DNA of 64,000 bases from Streptomyces virginiae (GTDB lineage: Bacteria; Actinomycetota; Actinomycetes; Streptomycetales; Streptomycetaceae), in contig NZ_JOAK01000006.1 of NCBI RefSeq assembly GCF_000720455.1, forward strand, positions 186,001 through 250,000. The letters are read 5' to 3'. Shown one piece after another: positions 42,811 to 51,522 of this stretch. Position 1 is the first letter of the stretch; the number at the start of each line of letters is the position of its first letter. Under the pieces are notes generated by a model that saw only the letters and a list, made by a program, of their open reading frames with translations, was not told the DNA's origin and did not search any database. A program made the position numbers and the translations under genes.

Positions 42811-43200
42811 ATGGCATGCCGCATCAGTGAGCTGGTCCTGGACTGCGCCGAGCCGGAGCGGCTCGCCGAGTTCTGGAGCAGGGTCCTCGGCTACGTCGAA
42901 CTCGGCCGCGAGGACGACGGCGGCATCGAGATCGGCCCGCCCGACGCCGGCTTCGGCGGCCCGCAGCCCACGCTCGTCCTCAGCCCGAGCGCCGACCCGC
43001 GGACCGGCAAGCTCCGGCTGCACATCGACGTCAACGCCACCGACCGCGACCAGCCCGCCGAGCTGGAACGCCTCCTCGCCCTCGGCGCCAGACCCGTCGA
43101 CATCGGACAGGACGGCACGGAGACCTGGCACGTCCTGGCCGACCCGGAGGGCAACGAGTTCTGCCTCCTCCACCGCCGCCTCCCGCCCCTGGCACCTTGA
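42811..43200 (+). CDS. VOC-family (glyoxalase-like) protein
   Basis: The 129-aa protein opens ISELVLDCAEPERLAEFWSR and closes TWHVLADPEGNEFCLLHRR, the two ends of the glyoxalase_6-like VOC fold, with LRLHIDVNATDRD in the middle. It is a single module, so it should act as a dimer. Many such proteins bind metal through His/Glu in these strands; the substrate is unknown. ATG 42811 starts the fold. It is 38 bp upstream of the CdiI-like gene and may be co-transcribed. Confidence 0.85.
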   Translation: MACRISELVLDCAEPERLAEFWSRVLGYVELGREDDGGIEIGPPDAGFGGPQPTLVLSPSADPRTGKLRLHIDVNATDRDQPAELERLLALGARPVDIGQDGTETWHVLADPEGNEFCLLHRRLPPLAP

Positions 43201-43237
43201 GCGACTGCGGGCGGATCACCGGCCGAGAATGAGGGCC

Positions 43238-43654
43238 ATGGGGAATCTGCTGCTGCATCTCGGCCGTACGCTCGACGAGCTGGATCCGCCGCGCTGGGGT
43301 GATCCGGCCGACGGGGCGACCCGCCTGGTCCGCAAGGTGCACGGGCTGCGGTCCGTACCCCTGGGCGACCTGCGTCCGGCGGATCTGCTCACCCTCGTCA
43401 CGCAGCAGGTGGCGCTCCCCTTCGTACTGCCCCTCGCCGTGCGGCTGCTGGCCGACGAACCGCTGCTCGACGCCCACTTCCACGAGGGGGACCTGCTGCT
43501 CGCGACCGTGTCGGTGCCCGCCGGGGCGTGGGCCGCGCTCCCCGAGCTCGAAGCGCGGCTGCGGGCCGTCATCGCGGAGCTGCCCGGGGCGGCCGTGGAC
43601 GAGCTGCCCCGCGGCGGTGCCGAGGCGCTGGCCCGGTTCGCCGGGAAGGCCTGA
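43238..43654 (+). CDS. CdiI-like contact-dependent inhibition immunity protein (orphan)
   Basis: The 138-aa protein reads TLDELDPPRWGDPADGATRL, VRKVHGLRSVPLGDLRPADL and LVTQQVALPFVLPLAVRLL, ending with DAHFHEGDLLLATVSVP. This order (ExLDP-W, then a polar D-L-R-x-x-D-L, then Q-Q-x-x-L-P-x-L-x-P-L-A) is that of the CdiI-type immunity proteins found in many actinobacteria. It is cytosolic and should bind and neutralise a toxin domain. No toxin or secretion gene is near, so it is an orphan. It runs convergent with the P450 gene, ending one base before that gene's stop. Confidence 0.75.
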   Translation: MGNLLLHLGRTLDELDPPRWGDPADGATRLVRKVHGLRSVPLGDLRPADLLTLVTQQVALPFVLPLAVRLLADEPLLDAHFHEGDLLLATVSVPAGAWAALPELEARLRAVIAELPGAAVDELPRGGAEALARFAGKA

Positions 43655-44854
43655 TCACCAGCGCAGCGGAAGCCGTGTCACGCCCCGCATCAGCGTGCCC
43701 GGGAGCCAGTCGAGCGGGCCCGCGTCCGGGTCCCCGGCCAGTCCGGGGAAACGTTCCAGCAGTGAGCGGATCGCGATCCGCCCCTCCATGCGGGCGAGTG
43801 GCGCGCCGAGGCAGTAGTGGATGCCGTGGCCGAAGGCCAGGTGGCCCGGGCCGGCGCGGCGGATGTCGAACGCCTCGGGCCCGGGCCCCGGCCCGGTGAA
43901 CCGCGCCGGATCCCGGTCGGCCGCCGCGAGGGCCACCAGGACCGAGGATCCGGTCGCGATCGGCACGCCGCCCAGCTCAAGATCGGCGCCGGCGAAGCGG
44001 TACGTGGCGTGCTGCACGGGCCCGTCGTAGCGCAGCATCTCCTCCACCGCGCCGTCGATCAGCCCGTCCGGGTCGGCGCGCAGCGCGGCGAGCTGCTCGG
44101 GGTGGTCGAGCAGGGCCCGTACCCCGTTGCCGATCAGGTTGACGGTGGTCTCGTGGCCGGCGACCAGCAGCAGGAAGGCCATGCCGATCAGTTCGTCCGG
44201 GGAGAGCTGGTCACCGTCCTCGTCGCGGGTCCGGATCAGGGCGCTGAGCAGATCGTCGCCCGGTTCCCGGGCCTTGGCCGCGACGAGTTCGCAGAGGTAC
44301 GAGGTCATCTCCTCCAGGACCCGGGGGTGCGCGCCGACGCCGTCGAGCGGGGCGACGATCTCGCCCGACCAGTAGCGGAACCGGGCCCGGTCCAGGTTGG
44401 GGACGCCCAGCAGCTCGCAGATCAGGGTCATCGGCAGCGGCACGGCGAAGGACCGGATCAGGTCGCCCCGGCGTTCGGGCACGGCATCCATCGCGTCCAG
44501 CAGTCCGTCGGTGATCTGCTGGACGCGGGGGCGCAGCGACTCGACCCGGCGGGAGGTGAACTCGCGGGCCACCAGGCGCCGCAGCCGGGTGTGGTGCGGC
44601 GGGTCCGAGTCCAGCATGTTGGTGGCGACGGCGTGGACCTGTGCGACCTCGAACAGCTCGGAGCCGAGCCAGTTCTTCGAAAGGGCCGGGTGGCTCAGGG
44701 CCTCCCTGGCCTCCTCGTGGCCGACGACCAGCCAAGCGCGTTCGCCGCCCAGCACCAGCCGGTGGACGGGGCCGGCGGCGCGCAGGGCCTCGTAGAAGGG
44801 GTACGGGTCGGCGTTGAACTCATCTGCGTGCGCGGTGAGGTCCACAAGACTCAT
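43655..44854 (-). CDS. Cytochrome P450
   Basis: The 399-aa protein has all P450 landmarks: I-helix LLVAGHETTVNLIGNG (near 231), the ExxR-containing EEMLRYDGPVQ region and R of the meander, and heme loop FGHGIHYCLGAPLAR (Cys near 345). SDPPHHTRLRRLVAREF in the C-helix is typical of CYP105/107-like actinomycete enzymes. It is soluble and needs ferredoxin; none is encoded next to it. ATG 44854 (MSLVDLTAHADEFNADPYPF) fits the family start. It is divergent from the BBE-like oxidase 188 bp away, so both may act on one metabolite. Confidence 0.92.
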   Translation of the reverse strand: MSLVDLTAHADEFNADPYPFYEALRAAGPVHRLVLGGERAWLVVGHEEAREALSHPALSKNWLGSELFEVAQVHAVATNMLDSDPPHHTRLRRLVAREFTSRRVESLRPRVQQITDGLLDAMDAVPERRGDLIRSFAVPLPMTLICELLGVPNLDRARFRYWSGEIVAPLDGVGAHPRVLEEMTSYLCELVAAKAREPGDDLLSALIRTRDEDGDQLSPDELIGMAFLLLVAGHETTVNLIGNGVRALLDHPEQLAALRADPDGLIDGAVEEMLRYDGPVQHATYRFAGADLELGGVPIATGSSVLVALAAADRDPARFTGPGPGPEAFDIRRAGPGHLAFGHGIHYCLGAPLARMEGRIAIRSLLERFPGLAGDPDAGPLDWLPGTLMRGVTRLPLRW

Positions 44855-45042
44855 GGGTGCAGCGTACGGCGGCGGTTCAGGGCGCGAGGGGTGGTCGTCG
44901 GGGAGCGCCGGATCCCCCTGCCGCCCCGGTCCGCACATATGACGAGTCGAACCGTTTCAGCGATGAGCCGTTCGGGGGTCAACGCGGTGCGCGTGGGACC
45001 CGCCTGCACGGCGATCCGGACGGACGGTGGCAGGAAAGAGGT

Positions 45043-46575
45043 ATGAGCCTCCATCGGCGCCAGGTCCTCGGCGGTGCGGCCGCGGCCGTCCTCGCCACCG
45101 TCGGCGCGGCCGCCGGGGGCCCGGACTACGGCGCGCTGGCCCGCGGGATCGACGGGCGGCTGGTGCTTCCCGGGGACCGGGACTACCCCGAGGCGCGGCG
45201 GCTGTTCCAGCCCCGCTACGACGCCGTGGCGCCGGCCGCGGTCGCCTATCCCGCGCACGCGCAGGACGTCGCCGTCTGCCTGGACTTCGCCCGCCGCGCG
45301 GCCGTACCGGTGGTGCCGCGCGGCGGCGGGCACAGCTACGCCGGCTGGTCCACCCGGACCGGCGCCCTGGTCCTCGACGCCGGGGCCATGGCCGCGGTGG
45401 CGGTCGAGGGGGACGGCGTACGGATCGGCGCGGGCGCCCGGCTCGGTGACGTGCACACGGCCCTCGCCGGGCGGGGCCTGTCCGTCCCGACCGGGCTGTG
45501 CCCCTCCGTCGGCATCGCCGGGCTCACCCTCGGCGGCGGACTCGGTCTGGCCTCGCGGGCGTACGGCACCACCGCGGACCGGCTGACCGGGGCGCGGGTG
45601 GTCACCGCCGACGGGACCGTCCGCGAGGTCTCGGCCGACCGGGACCCGGATCTCTTCTGGGCCCTGCGCGGCGGTGGCGGCGGCAACTTCGGCGTGGTGA
45701 CGGAGTTCCGCTTCCGTACCCACCCGGTCGGCGACTGCGCCTTCGCCGAACTCCACTGGCCGGACGGCGCTTCCGCGGGTGTCCTGCGCGGCTGGCAGCG
45801 CTGGCTGGCCGGCCTGCCGGACCCGTTCTGGAGCCAGGTGGAGTTCACGGTCGAGGCCGGCACCGGAGCCGGGCCGGGGGCTGCGGCCGCCGTGGTGCCC
45901 TCGGTCCGGGTGGTGTGCCTCGACGGACGCCAGGAGCTGGAACGCCAGTTGACGCGGCTGTCCGACCTGGTCGGGGCAGCGCCGCGGGACAGCTGGGGCG
46001 TCGTGCGCAGTCACGGGGACACCGTGCGGGCCATGTCCGGATGCCTGGACCTGAGCGCCGCGGAGTGCCGGCTGCCGGGCACGCTGCCCGGCCGGGACCC
46101 GCGGGGGCGGCTCGGCAGGGATTCCTACGCCGCCCGCTCCGACTTCTGGGCGGGGGCGGGGCTGCCGGACGCGGCGATCGGCGCGGTCCTGGACGCCGTC
46201 CGGCGGTACGGGGCCGACGCTCCGCGCGGCGGCCTCGGCGTGGTGCAGTTCGACGGGGTCTGCGGCGGCGCCGTGAACCGGGTCCCGGTCGGCGCCACCG
46301 CCTTCGCGCACCGGGACGCCGCCTTCCTGGCGCAGTACCTCGTCTACTGGCCCGAATCCGCGCCCGCCGCCGACGTGGCCCGGCACGAGGCCTGGCTCGA
46401 CGGGCTGTGGCGGGACCTGCGCCCCTGGTCGAGCGGCCGGGCGTACCAGAACTACATCGACCCGAAGCTCAGCGGCTGGCGCGAGGCCTACTACGGCCCG
46501 AACCTCGCCCGGCTGGAGGAGGTCCGGCGTGCCCACGATCCGGACCGGCTCTTCCGTTTCCCCCAGGCCGTTTAG
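45043..46575 (+). CDS. FAD-linked oxidase, berberine-bridge-enzyme-like
   Basis: The 510-aa protein begins with a twin-arginine-like leader (LHRRQVLGGAAAAVLATVGA). The FAD_binding_4 domain shows VPVVPRGGGHSYAGWS (His for covalent FAD), GVRIGAGARLGDVHTAL and CPSVGIAGLTLGGGLGLASR. The C-terminal BBE motif YQNYIDPKLSGWREAYYGPN closes it. It should be exported and carry out oxygen-dependent oxidation or cyclisation of a sugar or natural product. AAAGAGG precedes the ATG. The serine protease gene begins 13 bp after it, suggesting one transcript. Confidence 0.88.
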   Translation: MSLHRRQVLGGAAAAVLATVGAAAGGPDYGALARGIDGRLVLPGDRDYPEARRLFQPRYDAVAPAAVAYPAHAQDVAVCLDFARRAAVPVVPRGGGHSYAGWSTRTGALVLDAGAMAAVAVEGDGVRIGAGARLGDVHTALAGRGLSVPTGLCPSVGIAGLTLGGGLGLASRAYGTTADRLTGARVVTADGTVREVSADRDPDLFWALRGGGGGNFGVVTEFRFRTHPVGDCAFAELHWPDGASAGVLRGWQRWLAGLPDPFWSQVEFTVEAGTGAGPGAAAAVVPSVRVVCLDGRQELERQLTRLSDLVGAAPRDSWGVVRSHGDTVRAMSGCLDLSAAECRLPGTLPGRDPRGRLGRDSYAARSDFWAGAGLPDAAIGAVLDAVRRYGADAPRGGLGVVQFDGVCGGAVNRVPVGATAFAHRDAAFLAQYLVYWPESAPAADVARHEAWLDGLWRDLRPWSSGRAYQNYIDPKLSGWREAYYGPNLARLEEVRRAHDPDRLFRFPQAV

Positions 46576-46587
46576 GGAGTGTCCGGC

Positions 46588-47769
46588 ATGCGACGTACGT
46601 TGACGGTGGCCGCGGCGGCGGCCGCCCTGCTGGTGTCCGCGGGGCCGCTGCCCGCGGCCGGGGCGGGGAGCGCCGCGGCCGCTCCGGCGGCCGCGGGCCG
46701 GTGGGGCGCGCACGAGGCGGAGTCCTGGTGGACGCCCGAGCGGATGGCGTCGGCCCGCCCCCTGCCACCCGTTCCCCCGCTGCCGGGCGAGGAACCGCAG
46801 ACCCCCGCCGACCCGGTGCAGATCCCACCCGTCGAACCCCCTGTCCCCCCGGTCGAGCCGCCGGAGCCGGCCCCGGTGGCCACGCCCTCACCGTCCGGGA
46901 CCCCCACCGTGGCCGCGCCCGAGCCCGAGCCCGCTGGGACGCCGAGCATCCTTCCCGCGCCCGCGCCCGAGCCCGCTGGGACGCCGAGCATCCTTCCCGC
47001 GCCCGCGCCCGTACGTCCGGCCCTCCCCCGCATCCCGGCCGCCGGCCCCGGCGTCGGGCAGGACTTCGGCGGCCTCCCGGTCGTCGGCCGGATGTTCCTC
47101 GTCAAGGGCGGCGGCTCCTACTTCTGCACCGCGAGCGTGGTCGCGTCCCCCGGCCGCAACCTCGTCATCAGCGCAGCGCACTGCCTGCTCGGCGCCGACA
47201 CCCAGCAGGTGGCCTTCGTACCTCAGTACACGCGGGCCAAACCGCGGCCGTTCGGCATGTTCCCGGTGGTGCGGACGGCGGCCGGACGCTCCAAGATCTG
47301 GATCGACCAGCGCTACCGCACCCAGGGCGTCAACCGCGCGGCCGCCCTCGACGTGGCCTTCGCCCAGGTCGGCCCCGGAGCGAAGGGGCTCCGGGTGCAG
47401 GACGTGGTCGGCGGCAACCGGCTGGTCACCGGCGCCGGTTACGCGCACGCCCGGGCCACGCTGATCGGGCACCCGTCGACCGCCGCCCGGCCGCGCCTGT
47501 GCGTCAACCGGACGACGAAGTACACCAGCACCGACAGCCGGATCCCGGGCTCGTTCCTGCGCATCGCCTGCACCGGCTACCCGGGCGGCACCAGTGGCGG
47601 CCCGTTCCTGCTGCGGCTCGACGGCCGCACCGGGACCGGCGACGTGGTGGGCGTGATCGGCGGCTGGAAGACGGGCGGGGACAAGCCCGACGTCTCGTAC
47701 AGCTCCTACTTCGGCACGGACATCAGGAAGTTGTACGAGAAGGCGGTTGCCGGGGCGAAGGCGTCGTGA
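46588..47769 (+). CDS. Secreted trypsin-like serine protease
   Basis: The 393-aa product has a signal peptide, a Pro-rich linker (residues 60-150) and a chymotrypsin-fold domain. The catalytic triad is visible: His in VISAAHCLL (near 196), Asp in AALDVAFAQ (near 252) and Ser in YPGGTSGGPFLL (near 334). The linker holds an exact-looking tandem 14-residue duplication (PEPAGTPSILPAPA). ATG 46588 lies nine bases after AGGGAG. The protein should act outside the cell. The last 47 bp overlap the convergent small gene. Confidence 0.88.
   Translation: MRRTLTVAAAAAALLVSAGPLPAAGAGSAAAAPAAAGRWGAHEAESWWTPERMASARPLPPVPPLPGEEPQTPADPVQIPPVEPPVPPVEPPEPAPVATPSPSGTPTVAAPEPEPAGTPSILPAPAPEPAGTPSILPAPAPVRPALPRIPAAGPGVGQDFGGLPVVGRMFLVKGGGSYFCTASVVASPGRNLVISAAHCLLGADTQQVAFVPQYTRAKPRPFGMFPVVRTAAGRSKIWIDQRYRTQGVNRAAALDVAFAQVGPGAKGLRVQDVVGGNRLVTGAGYAHARATLIGHPSTAARPRLCVNRTTKYTSTDSRIPGSFLRIACTGYPGGTSGGPFLLRLDGRTGTGDVVGVIGGWKTGGDKPDVSYSSYFGTDIRKLYEKAVAGAKAS
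46924..47007 (+). repeat. 42-bp tandem duplication in the protease linker
   Basis: Two adjacent near-identical 42-bp units (46924-46965 and 46966-47007) encode PEPAGTPSILPAPA twice in frame. A recent slippage or unequal exchange is likely; it only lengthens the Pro-rich stalk. Confidence 0.8.
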
Positions 47770-48115
47770 GGGCCCGTACCCACCGGGTCCTGCGGGGGTT
47801 GCCGACCGTGCGCGGGACCGCCGGGAGCCCGTCGCCGGTCAGCAGCTCGGCGGGCGCGAGGCCGAGCCGGCGGCGCAGGTCGGCCAGGGCCGCGTGGACG
47901 GGCGCGAGGACCACCTCGGCGCCCGGGGCGGCGGAGGCGAGGGCGTACGCGGTGGTCTCGATCGCCTCGGCGGCGTCCTCGGCGGCGGTCCGGCTCCACC
48001 CTCCCGGCGCCCCGGGCCCCCAGGGCGCGACGGTGTCGTAGAGGTGGCAGGCGGCATCGGCCGCGGCGTCGGCCCGTTCCCCGACGCCCGGCGCCGCGAT
48101 GGTCGGCAGTTCCAT
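47723..48115 (-). CDS. Hypothetical helical protein
   Basis: The 130-aa open frame has a protein-like first 95 residues: ADAAADAACHLYDTVAPWG, AAEDAAEAIETTAYALASAA and APVHAALADLRRRLGLAPAE, alternating helices with conserved-looking Trp and His. The tail (RWVRALTTPSPRQPPSRTTS) is antisense to the protease gene end. No ribosome site is clear before ATG 48115. I do not recognise a family. The codon bias fits a real gene but the start could lie elsewhere. Confidence 0.5.
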   Translation of the reverse strand: MELPTIAAPGVGERADAAADAACHLYDTVAPWGPGAPGGWSRTAAEDAAEAIETTAYALASAAPGAEVVLAPVHAALADLRRRLGLAPAELLTGDGLPAVPRTVGNPRRTRWVRALTTPSPRQPPSRTTS

Positions 48116-48216
48116 GCCGGTTCAACGAGCCGGTCCCGCCCCGGGGTACGTACCCGACGGCGCCGGCTCGCGCCGCCCGCGCGGCAGACGACCGGCGGCG
48201 ATCGGGCGGCGCGCGC

Positions 48217-49164
48217 TCAGGCGGCGACCGTCTGCAGCCAGAGGGGCAGCAGCACCAGCGACACGAGCGAGGTCTTGATCACGACCGAGGCGGAGAGGTC
48301 CACGCCCACGTCGTAGCGCTGGGCGAAGATGAACAGGTTCTGCGGGGTCGGCATCGCCGCGATCAGCACGAGGTACGCCAGCCAGTCGCCCCGCACCCCG
48401 AACAGCAGCCCGCACACCGCCCACGCCAGCAGTGGGAACGCCAGGCACTTGAACCCGATCAGGGCCAGTTCCTCGCGCGTCGTGCCCCGCAGGTGGAGGC
48501 CGACACCGCCGAGGTGCAGGCCGAGGGCGAACAGGGCGACCGGCGAGGCGCTGTTCCCGACGAAGGCGGCTCCCTCCAGGGCCACGGCCGGGACCCGCAC
48601 CGACAGCAGGTTGAGCAGGATGCCCGCGTTGCAGGCGAGGACCAGCGGGGTGGCGAGCGAGGCGCCGACGGCCCGGGACAGGCGGCGGCCCGGGCCGCCC
48701 TCTGCGGGTCCGGCGCGGCCCAGTTCCATGAGGGCGATGACGACCAGGGACAGTACGCAGACCTGGAAGAGCAGGATCGGGAAGATCGGCGCGGCCGTCC
48801 CGAAGACGGTGATGAACACGGGGACGGCGAAGTAGGCGGTGTTCACCTGGACTCCGGCCATCACGCGCAGGGCCACGGCGCGCGGCTCCCGCCGGCCGCG
48901 GGCGACCGCCGCCACGGCCACGACCGTCACGGCGGCCGCCGCGGCGGCCGCGTACCCGCCTATCGCCCGCCAGTTGAACAGGGCGGCGAGGTCGCTGGCG
49001 TAGATGTTCCCGAAGAGGTAGCAGGGCATGGCGAAGAGGAAGGCGTAGTCGGAGAAGACCTTGGACGCCTCGGCCGGAACGACCTTGCGGCGCGCCAGGA
49101 GGACTCCGCCGCCGAAGGCCAGCAGCACCGGCACCAGCTTCTCCAGCGCGGCCGCCCCGCCCAT
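48217..49164 (-). CDS. AEC-family (auxin efflux carrier-like) transporter
   Basis: The 315-aa membrane protein has about 10 helices in two sets of five. It contains FLFAMPCYLFGNIYASDL (AEC helix pattern), VNTAYFAVPVFITVFGTAAP and AMPTPQNLFIFAQRYDVGVD, the last being the conserved P-x-x-x-N-x-F/Y-x-x-A signature. It should carry organic acids or similar solutes across the cytoplasmic membrane. ATG 49164 follows GGGGGAGA. It stands alone, divergent from the kinase gene at 49248, with only 83 bp shared between them. Confidence 0.85.
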   Translation of the reverse strand: MGGAAALEKLVPVLLAFGGGVLLARRKVVPAEASKVFSDYAFLFAMPCYLFGNIYASDLAALFNWRAIGGYAAAAAAAVTVVAVAAVARGRREPRAVALRVMAGVQVNTAYFAVPVFITVFGTAAPIFPILLFQVCVLSLVVIALMELGRAGPAEGGPGRRLSRAVGASLATPLVLACNAGILLNLLSVRVPAVALEGAAFVGNSASPVALFALGLHLGGVGLHLRGTTREELALIGFKCLAFPLLAWAVCGLLFGVRGDWLAYLVLIAAMPTPQNLFIFAQRYDVGVDLSASVVIKTSLVSLVLLPLWLQTVAA

Positions 49165-49247
49165 GCGAACATCTCCCCCATGATCGACTGCTGTGCACCC
49201 TACCCCTGCGCCCTTCCGGGCCCGGCGGCGCATAGGCTGGTGCGATC

Positions 49248-50693
49248 ATGAGCGACAAACCGCGCGAACGGACCGGAAGCAGACTCGGCAGCCGACCGGC
49301 CGGGCGGCCCGGCGGCCGGACCCGGGAAGGGGCCTCCGCCCGTGCGGCCGGGGCCCGGGAGCCCGGCGCCCTGGCGCAGCTCGCCGCGGCCCTGCGCACC
49401 CCGGCCGGGGCGGCCCAGCCCTTGTTCGCCCAGGCTCCCAAGGCCTGGCAGCGGGCACTTCCGTACCTCCTGGTCGCCACCGTCGTGGTCTCGCTGCTGC
49501 CGACGACGATCGCCGTGCTGACCAACGACTACGGGATGGACGGCGGTTGGGCGGGCGCGCTCGGGGTGGCGCAGACCGTTCCCCTGCTCCTCGCGGTGAC
49601 CCGGCCCCTGCAGGCCTGGCTCCTCGTCCTGGTCGCGGACACCTTCGGTGCGGTCCTGCTGACCCAGGCCGACAAGGTCGCCGGGCACTCCTGGCCGTGG
49701 ACGCCGATGGCCGTCATCGGCTACCTGGTGCTGATGGCCTGCCTGGGGCTGCGCGAGTCCGTCCGGACCCTGGTCGGGGTGTGGCTGGTGACCGGTGCGC
49801 TCGGTGCGGTGCTCGGCTTCTTCCAGCCCGCGGACACCATGAACACCGCCGCGCTGCTCTTCGTCCTCGGTGGTGTCGTGCTGGCCCTGACGGGCGCGCT
49901 GCGCGGTCTGGGCGACGCGCGCCAGCGGATCGCCGAGCAGGAGAGCATCAGTGAGGCCGAGCGGTCCCGGCGCACCCTGCTGGAGGAACGCGCCCGGATC
50001 GCGCGCGAGTTGCACGACGTGGTGGCCCACCACATGTCGGTGATCACCGTGCAGGCCGACTCGGCGCCCTACCGGCTGCCGGGCATGCCGGAGCCGGTGC
50101 AGGAGGAGTTCGCGGCGATCGCGGCCAGCGCGCGGGAGTCCCTCGGCGAGATGCGGCGGCTGCTGACCGTGCTGCGGGCCCCCGACGGGGCGGGTGGCGC
50201 GGGCGGCCCCGGGGGCGGCGCCGACGGCGGGCGGGCTCCGCAGCCGGGGATCGGCCGGCTCCAGCAGCTGGTGGAGGCGACCGTACGGGCGGGCCAGCCG
50301 GTGGAGCTGTCGCTGGCGGCCGGCGCGGCGCGGGCCGCGCCGCCCGCGGTGGACCTGTCGGCGTACCGGATCGTGCAGGAGGCCCTCGCCAACGTGGTGC
50401 GGCACGCGCCGGGCGCGCCCACCCGGGTGTCGGTGACGGTCGACGACGACGAGGTCCTCGTGCTCGTCGTCAACGGTCCCGCGGCCCGGGACGCGGCGCT
50501 GGAGCCGGACGGTCCGGGCACGGGTCACGGTCTCGTGGGCATGCGGGAGCGCGTACGGTTGACCGGCGGGACGCTGGACACCGGGCCGCTGCCCGACGGG
50601 GGTTTCCGGGTCGCCGCGCGCCTGCCGCTGCACGCCGGTAGCGGGACCGCCGGCACGGACGGCACCGACGACACGAACGAGGAGCGCAGTTGA
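49248..50693 (+). CDS. Two-component sensor histidine kinase (HisKA_3)
   Basis: The 481-aa protein has a disordered basic N-terminus (1-65) and five or six membrane helices (65-220). The phosphoacceptor motif ARIARELHDVVAHHMSVITV (His near 255) and an HATPase domain with RIVQEALANVVRHAPGAPTR and GHGLVGMRERVRL follow. It is the same HPK7 class as the kinase at 30268, but a distinct paralogue. Its stop overlaps a TTG start of the response regulator (TTGA), so translation is coupled. Confidence 0.9.
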   Translation: MSDKPRERTGSRLGSRPAGRPGGRTREGASARAAGAREPGALAQLAAALRTPAGAAQPLFAQAPKAWQRALPYLLVATVVVSLLPTTIAVLTNDYGMDGGWAGALGVAQTVPLLLAVTRPLQAWLLVLVADTFGAVLLTQADKVAGHSWPWTPMAVIGYLVLMACLGLRESVRTLVGVWLVTGALGAVLGFFQPADTMNTAALLFVLGGVVLALTGALRGLGDARQRIAEQESISEAERSRRTLLEERARIARELHDVVAHHMSVITVQADSAPYRLPGMPEPVQEEFAAIAASARESLGEMRRLLTVLRAPDGAGGAGGPGGGADGGRAPQPGIGRLQQLVEATVRAGQPVELSLAAGAARAAPPAVDLSAYRIVQEALANVVRHAPGAPTRVSVTVDDDEVLVLVVNGPAARDAALEPDGPGTGHGLVGMRERVRLTGGTLDTGPLPDGGFRVAARLPLHAGSGTAGTDGTDDTNEERS

Positions 50694-51370
50694 CCATCCG
50701 CGTGGTCATCGTCGACGACCAGGCCATGGTGCGCGCGGGGTTCGCCGCGCTGCTGTCGGCGCAGGCCGACATCGACGTGGTGGGCGAGGCCCCCGACGGG
50801 CGCCAGGGGGTGCAGGTGTCCCGCTCCACCCATCCCGACGTGGTGCTGATGGACGTACGGATGCCGGAGATGGACGGCCTGACGGCGGCCCGGGAGATCC
50901 TCGACCCGCCGCCCGGGGTGGTGCACCGGCCGAAGGTGCTGATGCTGACCACCTTCGACATCGACGACTACGTGTACGAGGCGCTGCGCGCCGGGGCCTC
51001 GGGCTTCCTCCTCAAGGACGCCCCGCCGGCCGACCTGATCGCGGCGGTACGGGTCGTCGCCTCGGGCGAGGCGCTGCTCGCGCCGTCGGTGACGCGGCGG
51101 CTGATCGCGGACTTCGTCCAGCAGCGGCCGGCGCCGCGCAAGGACCCGGCGCTGCGGCTGAACGGTCTGACGCCGCGCGAGACCGAGGTGCTGGAGCTGA
51201 TCGCGCGAGGGCTGTCGAACCAGGAGATCGCCGGTCACCTGGTGCTGGCGGAGCAGACGGTGAAGACGCACATCGGGCGGGTCCTGGCCAAGCTCGACCT
51301 GCGGGACCGGGCCCAGGCCGTGATCTTCGCCTACGAGGCGGGCCTGGTGCGCCCGGGCGACTCGGCCTGA
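50690..51370 (+). CDS. LuxR-type response regulator with a TTG start
   Basis: The 226-aa protein starts at TTG 50690, overlapping the kinase stop (TTGA) and preceded by GAGGAGCG. The receiver domain has VIVDDQ, phospho-Asp in DVVLMDVRMP (near 55), LTTFD and Lys in FLLKDAPP. The HTH has TPRETEVLELIARGLSNQEI and TVKTHIGRVLAKLDL. It is the cognate regulator of the kinase. Its targets may include the DUF1023 hydrolase/acyltransferase pair 152 bp downstream on the same strand. Confidence 0.92.
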   Translation: MTIRVVIVDDQAMVRAGFAALLSAQADIDVVGEAPDGRQGVQVSRSTHPDVVLMDVRMPEMDGLTAAREILDPPPGVVHRPKVLMLTTFDIDDYVYEALRAGASGFLLKDAPPADLIAAVRVVASGEALLAPSVTRRLIADFVQQRPAPRKDPALRLNGLTPRETEVLELIARGLSNQEIAGHLVLAEQTVKTHIGRVLAKLDLRDRAQAVIFAYEAGLVRPGDSA

Positions 51371-51522
51371 CCCCACCGGATCCGGTGGCGGATCCCGTCG
51401 TGCGCGGTCCGTCTCCTCCACCCCCTACCGGGGTATGACATCCGACTTGGCTCCACGGTCCGACGTGCACGCCGGTGCCCTCTTCCTACCTTCCCCCTCG
51501 TCACGAGGAGAGGAGAAGGGGC

